In this document: piece after piece, positions 17,713-27,139 of the stretch
Numbering within the stretch: the stretch's first letter is position 1
Layout: every line of letters starts with the position of its first letter
DNA from: JAEWWD01 sp964440115
Lineage (GTDB): Bacteria; Bacillota; Clostridia; Christensenellales; CAG-138
Length of the DNA: 64,000 bases
Direction of reading: 5' to 3'
NCBI GenBank assembly: GCA_964440115.1
Contig: CAYTPV010000007.1
Location: forward strand, 165,020-229,019
Position numbers and translations under genes: made by a program
Notes under the pieces: generated by a model
Seen by the model: the letters and a program-made list of their open reading frames with translations, nothing else
What the model was told of the DNA's origin: nothing
Database searches by the model: none

Positions 17713-19029
17713 GTGAACGTACGCAAGGTTGTCGCGTTATCGCTGATTTTAATCCTCACCGTTGTATTCGGTTATTTTACCTTCGCTGGGGCTGCATGGG
17801 GGATATATGAGATAAAACCCATGTCTCAACAGATCTCAAAATCCTTAGATTTAGGCGGCGGTATTGCCATCACCTATAAGGCTAAGGATGCCACCGATCC
17901 CGAGTTGAATAAGAATATGGATGCTGTTTACAGCATCATGCGTAAGCGTCTGGATATGCAGGGGTACGATGATGCTGCCATCGTTCGCGGCGAAGGCGGG
18001 GAAATTGTCGTTCATCTGCCTATCGGCATGGACAATGAAAAGGTATCTACATTGGTTAACTATCTTGGTTCTCCGTCTAAGCTGGAGTTCAAGGATCCCG
18101 ACGGAAATGTCGTATTCTCATCTGCGGATATGATTAAAGTCGAAATTCAAAACAGTAGCAATACCACCACCGCTGCTACCACTGCGCAAGGCCAAAAACC
18201 CGGATATGTGGTAACATTCCAGTTGAATCCGACTGCGACAAAGGCATTTGCTGATTTAACAACCAATCTTTCTGCATCCGGCAAAAAGATGACTGTTACC
18301 ATGGACGGCAATACCATCTCCACGCCTCAGATATCCACCCCCATTACGACAGGCAATGCAATCATACCCACAGGCACGTTGCCGCATGAAACAGCCATGA
18401 TGTTCTCGCAGCAACTTAAAGGCGGGGCATATCCCATCATGCTGTCTACATCCGGCGCAAAAGCACTCAGCGCAAGCTTGGGTGATAACGCTGCCACACA
18501 GATCGGTATCGCGGTATTAGCCGGTCTGCTGCTGTTATTCGCATTCTGGATCGTCTATTACAGAGTTGCCGGCTTCGTAGGCGTTCTGTCGATGACCATA
18601 TACGGACTGCTCATGCTGTTTACCCTCGCTTTGTTCAAGGATGTTCGTCTGTCGCTGTCCAGCCTTGCGGGCTTGCTGCTTGCGGCAGCGCTGACTGCGG
18701 ATTGGCATATTGTGTTGTTTGAACAAATGCGCAAGGAAATACAATCCGGAAAATCGCTTCGTTTTGCTTTGAAAAGCTGCTTTAAACAGGTATGCTCGTC
18801 AGCATGGCTACCCGGTACGCTCATACTCGTCGTAACATTCGTATTGCTGTGCGTAACGCAGGGTGCAGTCAAAGCATTTTCCCTTTACCTGTTTATCGGC
18901 AGTTTTCTTGGCCTGTTGGTATCCACTTTCCTTGCCTATGGGCTTATGAACCTTGTGTTAGGGTTTCAATTTCAAAACAAAGAGCTGTTCCTGCCCCTGC
19001 GTTCGCGCCGAGGCGGGGAAACCGCGTAA
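17713..19029 (+). CDS. secD: Protein translocase subunit SecD
   Basis: The 438-residue protein has an N-terminal membrane segment (about 7-27), the first periplasmic-type domain starting at SLDLGGGIAITYKAKD, a domain with the conserved GNAIIPTG stretch, and a C-terminal bundle of five membrane segments (about 260-430). SecD works with SecF as an RND-type motor that assists late steps of Sec-dependent export. The start is GTG at 17713, with AAGGAGG 8 bases upstream. The transmembrane half keeps the DWHIVLFEQMRKE segment that corresponds to the family's D-x-N-V-L-I-F-E-R-I-R-E motif. SecF follows after 15 bases. Confidence 0.88.
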   Translation: MNVRKVVALSLILILTVVFGYFTFAGAAWGIYEIKPMSQQISKSLDLGGGIAITYKAKDATDPELNKNMDAVYSIMRKRLDMQGYDDAAIVRGEGGEIVVHLPIGMDNEKVSTLVNYLGSPSKLEFKDPDGNVVFSSADMIKVEIQNSSNTTTAATTAQGQKPGYVVTFQLNPTATKAFADLTTNLSASGKKMTVTMDGNTISTPQISTPITTGNAIIPTGTLPHETAMMFSQQLKGGAYPIMLSTSGAKALSASLGDNAATQIGIAVLAGLLLLFAFWIVYYRVAGFVGVLSMTIYGLLMLFTLALFKDVRLSLSSLAGLLLAAALTADWHIVLFEQMRKEIQSGKSLRFALKSCFKQVCSSAWLPGTLILVVTFVLLCVTQGAVKAFSLYLFIGSFLGLLVSTFLAYGLMNLVLGFQFQNKELFLPLRSRRGGETA

Positions 19030-19044
19030 TTGGAGGGAACGCAG

Positions 19045-19734
19045 ATGGAATTTACAAAGAAATTCAGGCTGACGGTTTTCATAATCGCGGGCGTTCTCGT
19101 TTTAAGCATCGCGGCATGCCTCGCGATGGGCGGCGTTTCGCTCAGCTCGGAATACTCGGGCGGCGTTCTCAAGACATCTGATTTGCTGCGTGACGCACTG
19201 ATCTGCACAGTAGGCGGGATGGTTTTGCTGTTTGCGTTGCTTGCGATGCGCTCCAAGGCCGCAGCCGGCGGCGCGGGTGCGATTGTGCTGCTTATTAACG
19301 CGGCTGTGGTGTCGGCTCTTACCTGTGCGATACGGCTTCCGATTTTCAGTTCCTTATTATCTGTCCTGTTGCTTACGATCGGGCTTTCTGTGTATTCCAG
19401 TATGGTACTGTTCAGGCAGATACGTGAGAATATCGCTGCGGATCAACAGGCGGACAGACATATTGCCGGTATAGTCGATATGAGCACGCGTGATTGTATG
19501 CCACGCTTGATCGGTCCTTCTCTTATCATTGCGCTGATTGCAATATTGATTTGTGTGCTGGGCGGATCTTCGCTTATTCCTTTTGCTCTGCCTACGGCGA
19601 TTGCATCAATCGTATGCGCATATACCTCCGTATTCCTTACTGCGGCAATATGGGCAAAACTGACCCCCGAACCTGCGGAAAAAGCAAAAAAGGCCAAAAC
19701 CAACAAGAAGAAATCCACGAAAAAGAAAAAGTAA
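19045..19734 (+). CDS. secF: SecF-like translocase subunit with the periplasmic domain missing
   Basis: The 229-residue protein aligns with the membrane core of SecF but is much shorter than the usual ~300 residues. Six hydrophobic segments are visible. The first (about 10-28) is followed by EYSGG, matching the DFTGG motif that starts the periplasmic domain, and then runs almost directly into the second segment near residue 48. The ~100-residue periplasmic domain is reduced to about 20 residues. The conserved MVLFRQIREN motif, matching VVFDRIREN of normal SecF, is kept. The C-terminus is a Lys-rich tail. The ATG at 19045 follows GGAGGG. There is no frameshift or stop, so this looks like a genuine reduced protein. 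Confidence 0.78.
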   Translation: MEFTKKFRLTVFIIAGVLVLSIAACLAMGGVSLSSEYSGGVLKTSDLLRDALICTVGGMVLLFALLAMRSKAAAGGAGAIVLLINAAVVSALTCAIRLPIFSSLLSVLLLTIGLSVYSSMVLFRQIRENIAADQQADRHIAGIVDMSTRDCMPRLIGPSLIIALIAILICVLGGSSLIPFALPTAIASIVCAYTSVFLTAAIWAKLTPEPAEKAKKAKTNKKKSTKKKK

Positions 19735-19741
19735 ATCTGTT

Positions 19742-19764
19742 CGGGCGGGCACCATGCCCGCCCG
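19742..19764 (+). terminator. Stem-loop between secF and recJ
   Basis: A 10-bp stem identical to the one after scfA (CGGGCGGGCA with TGCCCGCCCG) closes a CCA loop. No U-run follows; the recJ ribosome binding site starts within a few bases. It could limit read-through or translation of recJ rather than act as a full terminator. Confidence 0.5.
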
Positions 19765-19779
19765 CTGTATTGGAGCCGT

Positions 19780-22182
19780 ATGCTTCGATTTAAGGAACTT
19801 CCGCAGGCAGTTTCTATGAATGCGGTGGAAACAGTTATGCGGGAAAACGAACTCTCCGCGTTCATGGCCTCGCTGCTTGTCAGCAGGGGCCTGATAAAGC
19901 ATGATGAAATTCAGGAGTTTTTAAAGCCTTCCATAGATCATCTTTATGATCCGTTCCTGCTGCCGGATATACACAAAGCGGTCGATAGAATTCAACTTGC
20001 TATTCAGAATAAAGAGCAGATTTGCGTATACGGAGATTACGACGCAGACGGGATTTGTGCGACTGCCATACTGATCCAATATCTGCAGTCATGCGGCGCA
20101 TTGGCGGAGCCTTTTGTACCGTCAAGACATCAGGAAGGCTATGGCATGAATGAGGATGCAGTACGCAGGCTTTCCTTGCAGGGTATCCAGCTCATCATCA
20201 CTGTTGACAACGGAATCTCGGCATTCAATGAGGCTGCTGTCTGCCGCTCGCTCGGTATAGACGTCATCATAACAGACCATCATCAATGCCCCTCTGTATT
20301 GCCAATATGCGAGGCAGTCGTCAATCCCCAACGGCCTGACAGCCGATATCCCAACAGTTGCCTTTGCGGTGCTGGTGTTGCCTTAAAACTGGTGCAGGCT
20401 ATGGGCGGCTTACAGGCAATTGACCGATACTTGCCGCTTGCAGCCCTCGCCACAGTAGCGGACGTTGTCATGCTCAAAGGGGAAAATCGCGCTATCGTGG
20501 CATTGGGAATGCAAAGAGTATCGGACCATGTCGGGTTAAATGCGTTACTAAGTGTTTCGGGCAGCGCAGGGCAGGAAGTTACAAGCGATATGATGGCGTT
20601 CCGGCTGGCGCCCCGGCTGAATGCGGCTGGGCGTATGGGTGATGCTTCACGCGCATTATCTCTGCTTCTTACAGAAGATGCCGAGCAGGCACGAAACATT
20701 GCGCTGACGCTCAACGACGAAAATGAACGCCGGCAGGCAGAAGAGCAGCGCATGCTGCGCGATGCGCGCAGTATGCTGCAAAACAAGGATATTCCCAGTA
20801 TGCGCGCGATACTTCTATATTCTCGGGATTGGAATCCGGGCGTGATGGGCATTGTTGCAGCGAAGCTGGCGGAAGAGTATTATCGCCCTGTGCTGCTGTT
20901 TCATCAGCAAGAAGATGTACTAACAGGGTCCTGCAGAAGCATTCCGGACATCCATTTGTTTGACTGTTTGCAGAAATTTGAAGGGTTCTTCATTCGGTAT
21001 GGAGGACACGCGCAGGCTGCCGGTATAACCATGCTGCATTCCAATTTTGATACATTTGCGTCCGAATTCGATAAGTATCTTCGCGAGCATATTCCCGCGC
21101 AAACCTTCATACCAACCGTGTATTATGAAAAAGAGATGTCGTTCTCTGAGCTTTCCATCAAAGATGTAGAGGCATTTTCCATGCTTGCGCCGTTTGGAGA
21201 AGGAAATCCGCAGCCAGTGTTCCTAGTAAAAGGAATTAGGCTTGAAGACATTACGCGAATGGGCCGCAATGACGCGCATTTACGCGCAATTGCCGTTCAG
21301 GATAACAGGCGCTTGTCAATTGTGGCTTTTGGCCATGGACGACGGGCAGGAGAATGGTCACAGGGCGGTATCTTTGATATGCTGTATACGCCAGGCATCA
21401 ATATCTGGCAGCAAACAAAAAAACTGCAGCTCATGCTCAAGGCTGCAAAATCAGTCGTTTTTTTCGACGATCTGTATTACATAACGCAGCACCGACTCAA
21501 ATTCTATGATGCATTTTTTCGGAATGTTTTATATAATGTTACTCGTAGCGCGGTTACGCAGACAGTGGATGACATGGATGATGCGGTTGCGCGTTCCGTG
21601 TCAGAAAACGATAGCGGAACTTTAATTGTCTGCACCACACCCTACGGCGCACAGCATATTCGTCAGCTTCTAAAAGAACGTTGCTTGGAAGATGCTCTGG
21701 ATGTTTTCTGGAATACAGTACCGCCGTCTGCAGGATCGTGCAATGCGCTGCTGCTTGCCCCGTATCCGGATGCAATAGCGGCAAAGCGATTTAAGAGAAT
21801 ATACTATTTTGATACTGTCGTGCCTTGGTGTATGAAATTCGAAAGCGAATTTGCTTATGTTCCAAACCGGGATTATACGGATGAATTGCTTTCTCCGGTT
21901 CGATTATCCCGTGAGGGTATGGGGCGAATATACCAAGCATTCACAGCGAAGCTCAAAACCGGAGCTGTTCATCGAGCGGTATTGATCAGCGAAGCGGGCG
22001 CACAGAGCCAGGAAACTGCATTGCTGGCATTGCTGGTGTTCATCGAATTGGGATTCCTATGCTGGGATATTTCTACTGACAAGGTGGAAATGGTGACCAA
22101 TCCCATAGCAAAAGCCCTTTGGGATAGCAGCGTATATGCCGCAGCCAATCAAAATGAACGTGAAGAAGATACGATTGCCTGA
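19780..22182 (+). CDS. recJ: Single-stranded-DNA exonuclease RecJ
   Basis: The 800-residue protein carries the DHH phosphoesterase core: YGDYDADGICATA near residue 88, and TDHHQCPSVLP with Asp166-His167-His168. A DHHA1 domain follows with RYGGHAQAAGITM, then an OB-fold region and a long C-terminal extension typical of Firmicutes RecJ. RecJ degrades single-stranded DNA 5' to 3' in recombination and base-excision repair. It sits between secF and rel, the order found in many Clostridia (secD-secF-recJ-apt-rel); apt is missing here. A weak GGAG site precedes the ATG. Confidence 0.92.
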   Translation: MLRFKELPQAVSMNAVETVMRENELSAFMASLLVSRGLIKHDEIQEFLKPSIDHLYDPFLLPDIHKAVDRIQLAIQNKEQICVYGDYDADGICATAILIQYLQSCGALAEPFVPSRHQEGYGMNEDAVRRLSLQGIQLIITVDNGISAFNEAAVCRSLGIDVIITDHHQCPSVLPICEAVVNPQRPDSRYPNSCLCGAGVALKLVQAMGGLQAIDRYLPLAALATVADVVMLKGENRAIVALGMQRVSDHVGLNALLSVSGSAGQEVTSDMMAFRLAPRLNAAGRMGDASRALSLLLTEDAEQARNIALTLNDENERRQAEEQRMLRDARSMLQNKDIPSMRAILLYSRDWNPGVMGIVAAKLAEEYYRPVLLFHQQEDVLTGSCRSIPDIHLFDCLQKFEGFFIRYGGHAQAAGITMLHSNFDTFASEFDKYLREHIPAQTFIPTVYYEKEMSFSELSIKDVEAFSMLAPFGEGNPQPVFLVKGIRLEDITRMGRNDAHLRAIAVQDNRRLSIVAFGHGRRAGEWSQGGIFDMLYTPGINIWQQTKKLQLMLKAAKSVVFFDDLYYITQHRLKFYDAFFRNVLYNVTRSAVTQTVDDMDDAVARSVSENDSGTLIVCTTPYGAQHIRQLLKERCLEDALDVFWNTVPPSAGSCNALLLAPYPDAIAAKRFKRIYYFDTVVPWCMKFESEFAYVPNRDYTDELLSPVRLSREGMGRIYQAFTAKLKTGAVHRAVLISEAGAQSQETALLALLVFIELGFLCWDISTDKVEMVTNPIAKALWDSSVYAAANQNEREEDTIA

Positions 22183-22245
22183 TGCGGGCATCAAGTATAT
22201 GTACACATCGACTTGCATGTAAGAGTGACGGAGAGGAGGGTGAGC

Positions 22246-24489
22246 ATGGAACAAAGGCCGATCGATTTCTGCGCTGTCAAACGGATACCGTTGGAACAGC
22301 ATGTTGATACGCTTTATGATATATGCAGCAAGACTTTCACGCCTGAACAGCTTGCGGTGTTGCAGAAGGCTGTCAATTTTGCCAAGGAAGTGCATAAAGA
22401 GCAGCGGCGCGAATCCGGAGAACCCTATTACGTCCACCCCGAAGCCGTCGCGATTATGCTCTACAATATGGGTATGGACTATGCTACTGTGGTGGCTGGT
22501 CTGCTGCACGATGTAATAGAAGATGGCCGGGATGTTACGGTTCAGAAGGTATCCGATCTGTTCGGCGATGAAATCGCCGCAATGGTGGATGGCGTAACAA
22601 AGCTGACCAAATCCGGTTCTCAGGATTTTGTGACGAAACAGGAACAACAGGCGGAAAACCTGCGCAAGCTGTTTCTTGCGATGGCAAACAATGTACGCGT
22701 GGTCATCATAAAGCTGGCGGATCGCCTGCACAACATGCGTACCCTCGAATACTGCGATCCCGCAAAAAGGGCGCGCAAAGCAAAGGAAACCCTCGAAGTT
22801 TATGCGCCGCTCGCACACCGCTTTGGTATGGGCGCAATCAAAGGCGAGCTCGAAGATCTTTCCTTCATGCATATGCTGCCGGATGAATACGAGCAGCTGC
22901 GCGCTGCGATTGAGCCGCAGCAGGCTGAACGCATGCGGCTTTTAGACAGCGCAGTTTCCCTCATCCGCGAACAGCTTAACAAAATGGGCATTGAAGCCGA
23001 TATCAACGGCCGCCCCAAGCACATGTACAGCATATATCGCAAGATGGTCAAACAAAACCGACCACTCGAAGAGATATATGATTTGATCGCTATACGCATC
23101 ATCGTACAGACAGTAAACGATTGTTACGCAACGCTGGGCATTATTCATTCCATTTGGAAACCCATGCCGGGTCGTTTCAAAGATTACATTGCGATGCCCA
23201 AGACAAATATGTACCGATCCTTGCATACCACGTTATTCGGCGATAGAGGTCTGCCTTTTGAAGTACAGATCCGAACTGCGGAGATGCACAGGACCGCTGA
23301 ATACGGTATCGCGGCTCACTGGATGTACAAAGAAGGACGCGGCGCGCAGGACGATCTGGACGGGAAAATGGCTTGGCTGCGTTCTGCACTCGAATACGAT
23401 AAAGACGCAGATAATGCGCGTGAATTCGTAGACAACATCATGAAGGATTTTTTCAGCGATTTCGTTTTCGTGCTGACGCCACGCGGCGAAATACTCGATA
23501 TGCCTACAGGCTCCACTCCTTTGGATTTTGCATACCGTATCCATACCAATGTCGGTCACCACTGCCAGCACGCCAAGGTAAACGGCAGCATGGTGCGCCT
23601 AGACTATAAACTGAAAACAAACGATGTCGTTGAAATTATAACATCCGCCAACCAGCCCGGGCCAAGCCGCGACTGGCTGCATATCGTCAAAACGCAGCAG
23701 GCAAAATCGAAAATTCGCCAGTGGTTTAAGAAAGCCAACCGGGAAGAGAATATTCAGAAGGGAAAAGAAATGCTTGAAGGAGCCGCAAAGCGGCATGGGC
23801 AGCAGCTTTCTCTTTTGACCAAACCCGAATACTATGGGGACATGCTTAAAAAATACAACATGTCCAACATGGACGACGTTTACAACGCGATCGGTTACGG
23901 CGGTATTTCAACCGGACAAGTGCTCCATCGCCTGATGGAACGCCAGCGGCAGGAAGCAAAAGAAGAAGAGTTTGCGCAGCGCTTAAAACAGCTTGAAGAA
24001 ACCGGAGCCGCACCTCAGCGCATGCCGGAAAAACCATCGAGCACACATGGCGTGATTGTGCATGGCGAGCCTAATATGATGGTTCGCTTTGCCCATTGCT
24101 GCAGCCCCGTTCCCGGTGACGAGATCATAGGCTATATTACGCGCGGACGCGGCGTATCTGTGCACCGCAGAGATTGCCCGAACGCCAAAGAGCTGCTTGA
24201 CGACGAAGGCCGCATCATTCCTGTGGAATGGGCAGTGGACGAGAAGTCAAGCTATACGGCAAATATCGGGTTGGCTGCTGCGGACAGGCCGGGCGTACTG
24301 ATGGATATTTCGCAGGTGCTGCTGAGCATGAACATCAATATCAAAACGGTCAATGCTAAAACCGATCGCAACGGTATGGTGTATGTGCAGCTGTCGTTTG
24401 AGATCAGCAACGCTTCGCAGCTGAACAATATTATCAAGAACCTGAAAAAAATCAAAACCGTTACAGAGGTATATCGCGCAAGCCACTGA
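22246..24489 (+). CDS. rel: Bifunctional (p)ppGpp synthetase/hydrolase, RelA/SpoT family
   Basis: The 747-residue protein shows the full Rel domain order. The HD hydrolase domain has YVHPEAVA and LLHDVIEDG, so hydrolysis should be active. The synthetase domain carries RPKHMYSIYRKM and the GTP-site region MPKTNMYRSLHTTLFG. A TGS domain starts near FVFVLTPRGEILDMPTGST, then a zinc-finger-like region with CCSPVPGD, and a C-terminal ACT domain. It makes and degrades the stringent-response alarmone on the ribosome. The ATG at 22246 is chosen for its GAGGAGGGTG site. Dtd follows after 32 bases, a very common Firmicutes pairing. Confidence 0.95.
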   Translation: MEQRPIDFCAVKRIPLEQHVDTLYDICSKTFTPEQLAVLQKAVNFAKEVHKEQRRESGEPYYVHPEAVAIMLYNMGMDYATVVAGLLHDVIEDGRDVTVQKVSDLFGDEIAAMVDGVTKLTKSGSQDFVTKQEQQAENLRKLFLAMANNVRVVIIKLADRLHNMRTLEYCDPAKRARKAKETLEVYAPLAHRFGMGAIKGELEDLSFMHMLPDEYEQLRAAIEPQQAERMRLLDSAVSLIREQLNKMGIEADINGRPKHMYSIYRKMVKQNRPLEEIYDLIAIRIIVQTVNDCYATLGIIHSIWKPMPGRFKDYIAMPKTNMYRSLHTTLFGDRGLPFEVQIRTAEMHRTAEYGIAAHWMYKEGRGAQDDLDGKMAWLRSALEYDKDADNAREFVDNIMKDFFSDFVFVLTPRGEILDMPTGSTPLDFAYRIHTNVGHHCQHAKVNGSMVRLDYKLKTNDVVEIITSANQPGPSRDWLHIVKTQQAKSKIRQWFKKANREENIQKGKEMLEGAAKRHGQQLSLLTKPEYYGDMLKKYNMSNMDDVYNAIGYGGISTGQVLHRLMERQRQEAKEEEFAQRLKQLEETGAAPQRMPEKPSSTHGVIVHGEPNMMVRFAHCCSPVPGDEIIGYITRGRGVSVHRRDCPNAKELLDDEGRIIPVEWAVDEKSSYTANIGLAAADRPGVLMDISQVLLSMNINIKTVNAKTDRNGMVYVQLSFEISNASQLNNIIKNLKKIKTVTEVYRASH

Positions 24490-24521
24490 TGCAGGTTCGA
24501 TATTCGAAAGGGGAATGCCGC

Positions 24522-24968
24522 ATGAGAGCGGTGATACAAAGAGTAAAACAGGCAAGTGTCAGAGTTGAGGATCGGGTAACGGGCAGCATCGGCCACGGGC
24601 TGCTCGTATTTTTAGGCATCGAAGAAGACGACGGTACCGACGATTTACGGTATATCTGCGACAAGACGGCAAATCTTCGCATATTTGAAGATGACGACGG
24701 AAAGATGAACCGTTCCGTACAGGATATGGGCGGAAGCATATTGCTTGTTTCGCAGTTCACACTCTATGGGGACGCCCGTCAGGGCCGCCGCCCCAGCTTT
24801 ATAAAAGCAGCACGGCCGGAAAAGGCGATACCGCTTTATGAGCAGGCGATTTCGCTTCTTCGTCAGTCTGTACCTGTCGAAACCGGAGAGTTTCAAGCTA
24901 TGATGGATGTTTCGCTCGTCAATGACGGGCCAGTCACAATACTGCTGGACAGCAAGAGGTTGTTTTAA
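24522..24968 (+). CDS. dtd: D-aminoacyl-tRNA deacylase
   Basis: The 148-residue protein is a standard-length Dtd. It begins MRAVIQRVKQASVRV and keeps the SQFTLYGDARQGRRPSF stretch with the catalytic-site SQFTLY motif, plus NDGPVTILLDS near the end. Dtd removes D-amino acids (and glycine from tRNA-Ala) mischarged to tRNA. The gene follows rel by 32 bases, has AAAGGGGAA upstream of its ATG, and its stop codon overlaps the start of the next gene by one base. Confidence 0.95.
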   Translation: MRAVIQRVKQASVRVEDRVTGSIGHGLLVFLGIEEDDGTDDLRYICDKTANLRIFEDDDGKMNRSVQDMGGSILLVSQFTLYGDARQGRRPSFIKAARPEKAIPLYEQAISLLRQSVPVETGEFQAMMDVSLVNDGPVTILLDSKRLF

Positions 24969-25612
24969 TGAAAATCGAGGCTATTGTTTGCGGACCTTTA
25001 CAAGTAAACGGCTATGTTGTATATCAGGAAGACGGCGATACAGCGGTTGTGATCGATGCGCCGGACGCGCAGCCGATACATACTTATTTAATGGAGAACG
25101 GTCTATCCTGTTCTCATATACTTCTTACGCATGGGCATTTTGATCATATTTATGGCGTGGCGGAACTTGCGAAACTGACCGGTGCAAAAATCTGCATCCA
25201 CTCGGAAGACATTAAGATGCTCTCAGACGATAATGAGAGCCTGGCCGTCATAGAGAATCTGCTTGTACCGCCTGCGACTGCCGATGTACTGTTCAGCGAC
25301 GGAGACATGCTATCGGCCGCGGGCTTCCATATCCGCGTATTGCACACGCCAGGGCATACGCGCGGCGGGGTATGTTTTGTATTTGAGGATAGCAAAACAA
25401 TATTCACGGGGGATACGATATTCCGGCTGGGTGCGGGCCGTGCCGATTTTCCCGGCTCGGATCAGGTGGATTTATATAGATCCATCGTGTACAAGTTATT
25501 CGAGCTTCCGGGTGATTATACGATGTATCCCGGGCACATGCGTCCAACAACGCTGGCATTCGAAAGAGAGCGGAATACATTCATTCGCCACTATCGGGGG
25601 TACGGATGGTAA
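24968..25612 (+). CDS. MBL-fold metallohydrolase (glyoxalase II-like)
   Basis: The 214-residue protein is a metallo-beta-lactamase-fold hydrolase of the YqgX/GloB-like type. The metal-binding motif THGHFDHIYG is near residue 60, a second His is in HTPGHTRGG, and an Asp is in FTGDTIF. Family members include hydroxyacylglutathione hydrolases and other thioesterases, but Clostridia usually lack glutathione, so the true substrate is unknown. It lies between dtd and hemZ, overlapping both by a few bases, and this rel-dtd-mbl-hemZ order is common in Clostridia. Confidence 0.88.
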   Translation: MKIEAIVCGPLQVNGYVVYQEDGDTAVVIDAPDAQPIHTYLMENGLSCSHILLTHGHFDHIYGVAELAKLTGAKICIHSEDIKMLSDDNESLAVIENLLVPPATADVLFSDGDMLSAAGFHIRVLHTPGHTRGGVCFVFEDSKTIFTGDTIFRLGAGRADFPGSDQVDLYRSIVYKLFELPGDYTMYPGHMRPTTLAFERERNTFIRHYRGYGW

Positions 25613-27066
25613 GCCTGTATACCAACAGGCCGGGCTATGCGGCAGATATCGCAGAAATCATCCGTGCGTATTTGGGCATGGAAGAAATAACGCAGGCGGA
25701 CTGTTGGCTTGAAGAAAATGCATATGCAATAGAAGCGCTGCTTTTAGAAAACGGTGAGGTAACGGTACGCGGCAAAAAGCATGGTATGCTTGAAGTATCG
25801 TACACATGGTCGGTGGATACCAACGCAGACAACGCTATTATCCGTAAACGAAAAGAAAAACGCGCTTTTAAAATTGCAGTTTTTCGCGTGATGCGTCAAT
25901 TGGAACCCGATATTGTGTTGCCATGGGGATCTTTGACCGGTATACGCCCAACCAAACTTCTTCGTGAGCTAATCGAAGAGATGGGGGAGCGTGAAGCCCT
26001 TCGCGTCTTCACTGAAGATTTCGATGTTCGGCCTCAAAAGGCTGCGTTAGCTGCATCGATATTATCCGCGCAGAAAAGTATTTTACAGTATATTGGTCCC
26101 TTGGACGCGGATGTGTATGTCGGCATCCCGTTTTGTAAAACCCGTTGCCTGTATTGTTCGTTTGCGTCGGAGCTTATCGGCAAAGGCGGCGTACCGGAAG
26201 AATACCAGAACGCTCTATATCGGGATATTGAACTTGGCGCGGATATTGCGCGCCGGGGCGGTTATCATATCCGCAGCATGTATGTAGGTGGGGGAACGCC
26301 CACCGTGCTGAGCGCGGAGCAGCTCAAACGATTACTCGCGCATGCGATCAGCTGCTATGGCGGATACGGCACGGAGCTTACGGTGGAAGCCGGCCGTCCC
26401 GACACTGTGGATGCTGAAAAATTGCGGGCCTTAAAGGAAATGGGCGTTAATCGCATTTCGCTCAATCCGCAGACCATGCAGGCGCAAACGCTAAAACGCA
26501 TAGGCCGCGCTCACACGCCGGAAGAAATTATCAAAGCCTATGAGATTGCGCGTCAAATCGGCTTTGATATTAATATGGACGTAATAGCGGGTCTTCCCGG
26601 CGAAACCGAGGAAGATATCAAGAATACTCTGCATGAAATTGCCGCATTAAAGCCGGATAACCTGACAGTACATACGCTTGCTGTAAAACGTTCCTCTTTG
26701 CTCAAACGGCAGCTCGAGGAATACCCTTTGCCTTCTTCCGATGTGGCGGAACGCATGGTGAAGCAAGGCGCACAGTATGCCGCGGCGCTTTCCATGCATC
26801 CGTACTATATGTACCGGCAAAAATATATGCGCGGCAATCTGGAAAATGTAGGATACGCCACACAAGGCAAGGACTGTGTGTACAACGTGGATATGATGGA
26901 GGAAGCAGCCAGCATATTTGCCCACGGTGCGGGCGCAATGTCCAAACGAGTTTTCCAAGGCAGGGATCAGCGCGTGGAACGAATACCCGCGCCTAAGGAC
27001 ATACCTACGTATATCGGCAAGCTTTCCGTTATTTATGCGCAGAAGGAAAAGCTGTTTTTGGAGTAA
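25606..27066 (+). CDS. hemZ: HemZ, HemN-like radical SAM protein
   Basis: The 486-residue protein has an N-terminal extension (about 1-160) of the HemZ subfamily and a radical SAM domain with CKTRCLYC (Cys177, Cys181, Cys184) followed by a HemN-like region containing SMYVGGGTPTVL. HemZ was described as a coproporphyrinogen III dehydrogenase, but in Clostridia the assignment is uncertain: no other haem-synthesis genes are in this window, and related proteins act as haem chaperones or methyltransferases. The ATG at 25606 overlaps the upstream gene by 7 bases, so translation is probably coupled. Confidence 0.87.
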   Translation: MVSLYTNRPGYAADIAEIIRAYLGMEEITQADCWLEENAYAIEALLLENGEVTVRGKKHGMLEVSYTWSVDTNADNAIIRKRKEKRAFKIAVFRVMRQLEPDIVLPWGSLTGIRPTKLLRELIEEMGEREALRVFTEDFDVRPQKAALAASILSAQKSILQYIGPLDADVYVGIPFCKTRCLYCSFASELIGKGGVPEEYQNALYRDIELGADIARRGGYHIRSMYVGGGTPTVLSAEQLKRLLAHAISCYGGYGTELTVEAGRPDTVDAEKLRALKEMGVNRISLNPQTMQAQTLKRIGRAHTPEEIIKAYEIARQIGFDINMDVIAGLPGETEEDIKNTLHEIAALKPDNLTVHTLAVKRSSLLKRQLEEYPLPSSDVAERMVKQGAQYAAALSMHPYYMYRQKYMRGNLENVGYATQGKDCVYNVDMMEEAASIFAHGAGAMSKRVFQGRDQRVERIPAPKDIPTYIGKLSVIYAQKEKLFLE

Positions 27067-27103
27067 TCTGTATAGATTTGCATACTGAGACTGTCGGATT
27101 CTC

Positions 27104-27133
27104 TTGACAGAATATTTTTAATCGGGGTATACT
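27104..27133 (+). promoter_or_regulatory. Sigma-A promoter of the valS T-box leader
   Basis: A perfect TTGACA -35 box (27104-27109) and a TATACT -10 box (27128-27133) are spaced by 18 bases. Transcription would begin near 27140, producing a leader of about 280 bases before valS. Confidence 0.85.
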
Positions 27134-27139
27134 TGAATG

